Source: an uncultured beta proteobacterium (lineage in GTDB: Bacteria; Pseudomonadota; Gammaproteobacteria; Burkholderiales; Burkholderiaceae_C). Taken from it: a DNA stretch of 35,647 nucleotides. The stretch covers positions 1-35,647 of the forward strand of contig CAIWNX010000119.1 in assembly GCA_903914175.1 (NCBI GenBank). Direction: 5' to 3'. Both the position numbers and the translations under genes were made by a program. Positions 33,769 to 35,647 of this stretch are shown in pieces (within the stretch, counting starts at the first letter, position 1; every line of letters starts with the position of its first letter). The notes beneath the pieces are model-generated. The model saw nothing but the letters and a program-made list of their open reading frames with translations. It was not told where the DNA came from and searched no databases.

Positions 33769-33797
33769 TTGATCGAAATTGAACGCGTCCATATATT
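33769..33797 (+). promoter_or_regulatory. predicted sigma70 promoter of gcdH
   Basis: TTGATC (33769-33774) and TATATT (33792-33797) with exactly 17 bases between them. The predicted start, near 33804, leaves a leader of about 118 bases before the gcdH ATG. Confidence 0.65.
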
Positions 33798-33921
33798 AAC
33801 AAAAAGCATAACTAAGTGAATATAAGTCGTTTGCCATGGGCTTGTATCGTCCGCTACCATGCACTACTCGTCGCCACTCCCGCACCGGATTGGCTAACCT
33901 ATTCTTAATCGGAGACTTCTC

Positions 33922-35118
33922 ATGGCCCACGCAGCATTCAATTGGCAAGACCCCTTTTTGCTCGAACAGCAACTCACAGACGAGGAGCGCATGGTGCGCG
34001 CTGCTGCCGCCGCCTACTGCCAGGACAAATTGCAGCCGCGCGTGATCGAAGCCTTCCGGGCCGAGAAAACCGACGCCGCAATTTTTCGTGAAATGGGCGA
34101 ACTCGGTCTGCTTGGCCCCACCATTCCCGAAGCCTATGGTGGCCCCGGCCTCAACTATGTTGCCTACGGCCTGATTGCGCGCGAAGTCGAGCGCGTGGAC
34201 TCCGGCTACCGTTCGATGATGAGTGTGCAAAGTTCCCTCGTCATGGTGCCCATATTTGAATTCGGCACCGAGGCGCAGAAACAGAAATACCTGCCCAAAC
34301 TGGCTACCGGCGAATGGATTGGCTGCTTCGGCCTGACCGAGCCCGATCACGGCTCGGACCCCGGTTCCATGGCCAGCCGCGCGCACAAGGTGGCCGGCGG
34401 CTACAAGCTCTCGGGCAGCAAGATGTGGATCTCCAACAGCCCGATCGCCGACGTTTTCGTGGTCTGGGCCAAAGAGGTCAGCGAAAGCGGCCAGGTTGGG
34501 CCGATCCGAGGCTTTGTGCTGAACAAGGGTGACAAAGGCTTGAGCGCGCCCGCCATCCACGGCAAGGTTGGCCTGCGTGCTTCCATCACCGGCGAAATCG
34601 TGATGGACGGTGTCTTTTGCCCGGAAGAGAATGCCTTCCCCGAAGTGCAGGGCCTGAAAGGCCCGTTCACCTGTCTGAACTCAGCGCGCTACGGCATTGC
34701 CTGGGGTGCGCTGGGCGCAGCGGAAGACTGCTGGTACCGTGCGCGCCAGTACGTGCTGGACCGCAAGCAGTTCGGACGCCCCCTCGCGGCCAACCAATTG
34801 ATTCAGAAAAAGCTCGCCGACATGCAAACCGAGATTGCGCTGGGCTTGCTGGGCTGCCTGCGCTTGGGACGCATGAAGGACGAAGGCACCGCCTCAGTCG
34901 AAATCACTTCGATCCTGAAACGCAACTCCTGCGGCAAGGCGCTCGATGTGGCGCGTCTGGCGCGTGACATGATGGGTGGCAACGGCATCTCCGATGAATT
35001 CGGCGTCGCCCGCCATCTGGTGAACCTCGAAGTGGTCAACACCTACGAGGGCACGCACGACATCCACGCCCTGATTCTGGGTCGGGCCCAGACCGGGATT
35101 GCGGCGTTCGGTAACTGA
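33922..35118 (+). CDS. gcdH: glutaryl-CoA dehydrogenase
   Basis: A 398-residue FAD enzyme that oxidises and decarboxylates glutaryl-CoA to crotonyl-CoA in lysine, tryptophan and benzoyl-CoA breakdown. Visible blocks are [20 protein letters not shown], the FAD/substrate segment [17 protein letters not shown], and [16 protein letters not shown]. The C-terminal [19 protein letters not shown] carries catalytic base E376. These match GcdH specifically rather than general acyl-CoA dehydrogenases. GGAGA seven bases upstream supports the ATG. The divergent LysR gene and the CaiB/BaiF gene downstream complete a standard glutarate module. Confidence 0.95.
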   Translation: MAHAAFNWQDPFLLEQQLTDEERMVRAAAAAYCQDKLQPRVIEAFRAEKTDAAIFREMGELGLLGPTIPEAYGGPGLNYVAYGLIAREVERVDSGYRSMMSVQSSLVMVPIFEFGTEAQKQKYLPKLATGEWIGCFGLTEPDHGSDPGSMASRAHKVAGGYKLSGSKMWISNSPIADVFVVWAKEVSESGQVGPIRGFVLNKGDKGLSAPAIHGKVGLRASITGEIVMDGVFCPEENAFPEVQGLKGPFTCLNSARYGIAWGALGAAEDCWYRARQYVLDRKQFGRPLAANQLIQKKLADMQTEIALGLLGCLRLGRMKDEGTASVEITSILKRNSCGKALDVARLARDMMGGNGISDEFGVARHLVNLEVVNTYEGTHDIHALILGRAQTGIAAFGN

Positions 35119-35149
35119 ACGTTTGGTTGGTTGTTTGATTTCCGTGGTG

Positions 35150-35228
35150 GCAGCGGCCGGGGCAACGGGCCCCGCCTCATGGTGCCAAACGCGCACAAAT
35201 CGGCGGGTCCCATTGCCCCGGCCGCTGC
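35150..35228. repeat. long imperfect inverted repeat (27-bp arms) between gcdH and the CoA-transferase gene
   Basis: The arms 35150-35176 and 35202-35228 match at 25 of 27 positions as reverse complements, around a 25-base loop. Each arm contains GCAGCGGCCGGGGCAA or its complement. TCCG (35141-35144) and CGGA (35231-35234) could extend the stem. No U-tract follows. The gap 35119-35273 contains no gene. Confidence 0.88.
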
Positions 35229-35273
35229 GGCGGACGTTTGGGTATGCCAATCGCAGGTAGACGAAAGAAATCC

Positions 35274-35647
35274 ATGAACGAAAAACCTTCAGCACTGGGT
35301 CACATCAAGGTCCTCGACCTCTCCCGTGTTTTGGCTGGCCCCTGGTGCACGCAGATGCTGGCGGATTTGGGTGCCGACGTGGTCAAGGTCGAGCGCCCTG
35401 GGGTTGGCGACGACACGCGCCACTGGGGTCCGCCCTTCCTGCACGACGGTACTGGCAATGCCACCGATCAGGCCAGTTATTTCACCGCCTGCAACCGCAA
35501 TAAACGCTCCGTCACCATTGACATGGCCAACGCGCAGGGGCAGGCGCTGATCCGTCAGATGGCAGCGCAAAGTGACATCCTGGTCGAGAACTTCAAGGTC
35601 GGTGGACTGTCGAACTACGGGCTGGATTACGAGAGTCTCAAAGCCAT
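35274..35647 (+). CDS. CaiB/BaiF family CoA-transferase, 3' end beyond window (probably succinyl-CoA:glutarate CoA-transferase)
   Basis: The first 124 codons of a class III CoA-transferase; the gene runs off the right edge. HIKVLDLSRVLAGPWCTQML and LGADVVKVERPGVGDDTRHW are the family's N-terminal signature, and FTACNRNKRSVTIDMANAQG and ILVENFKVG follow. GAAAG about seven bases upstream of the ATG is a fair ribosome site. The position after gcdH suggests it makes glutaryl-CoA from glutarate using succinyl-CoA. That substrate is inferred from context; the catalytic aspartate lies beyond the window. Confidence 0.9.
   Translation, partial: MNEKPSALGHIKVLDLSRVLAGPWCTQMLADLGADVVKVERPGVGDDTRHWGPPFLHDGTGNATDQASYFTACNRNKRSVTIDMANAQGQALIRQMAAQSDILVENFKVGGLSNYGLDYESLKA

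Noticed and set aside
33669..33860. 63-codon minus-strand frame between lysR and gcdH
   Set aside because: No ribosome site, no recognisable motif, and it overlaps the predicted gcdH promoter.

Overview
The window looks like a chromosomal segment of a GC-rich betaproteobacterium, most likely Burkholderiales and probably Comamonadaceae (Rhodoferax/Polaromonas-like). This is inferred from gene content (metX-metW, NitT/TauT-type ABC operon, TRAP transporter, MaeB malic enzyme, lptD-surA-rsmA, GcdH with a CaiB/BaiF CoA-transferase) and from protein style, not from a database search. No rRNA, tRNA, CRISPR array, insertion sequence or phage gene was recognised. Non-coding gaps are short; the more AT-rich ones are 1-246, 30196-30334 and 33657-33921.

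Layout. 1-246 is a non-coding edge. An ammonium channel gene (amt, minus) diverges from metX-metW (plus, methionine synthesis). The gap between them holds what I read as a complete SAM-II-type riboswitch: promoter, pseudoknotted aptamer, and an intrinsic terminator with a matching antiterminator, ending just before metX. A wax ester synthase/DGAT gene follows and converges on a minus-strand TRAP transporter operon (dctP-dctQ-dctM order of transcription). A monoacylglycerol-lipase-like hydrolase (plus) then converges on a minus-strand ABC operon (binding protein, ATPase, permease). An MFS gene (minus) diverges from a five-gene ubiquinone cluster ubiU-ubiV-ubiT-ubiX-ubiD, preceded by an FNR-like box.

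Next come an acyl-CoA dehydrogenase gene, then a PhnD-like binding protein paired with a multi-PAS histidine kinase that has no adjacent response regulator. On the minus strand amgK-rsmE form a pair (sugar kinase of cell-wall recycling, 16S rRNA methyltransferase), divergent from the envelope/ribosome operon lptD-surA-rsmA. That operon ends in a strong bidirectional terminator.

The most accessory-looking locus is 29099-30334. It holds a secreted guanyl-specific RNase and its barstar-type inhibitor, surrounded by inverted repeats and a short orphan reading frame. MaeB (minus) follows with its own terminator. The right end holds a glutaryl-CoA module: a LysR regulator divergent from gcdH, with a good sigma70 promoter and an inverted repeat at the expected operator distance. 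A CaiB/BaiF CoA-transferase gene follows and runs off the window. A 27-bp-arm imperfect inverted repeat lies between gcdH and the CoA-transferase gene.

Best candidates for follow-up: the riboswitch/attenuator before metX; the compact O2-independent ubiquinone cluster and its putative FNR site; the RNase-barstar locus; the long hairpin at 35150-35228; and the PhnD-like protein/histidine-kinase pair.
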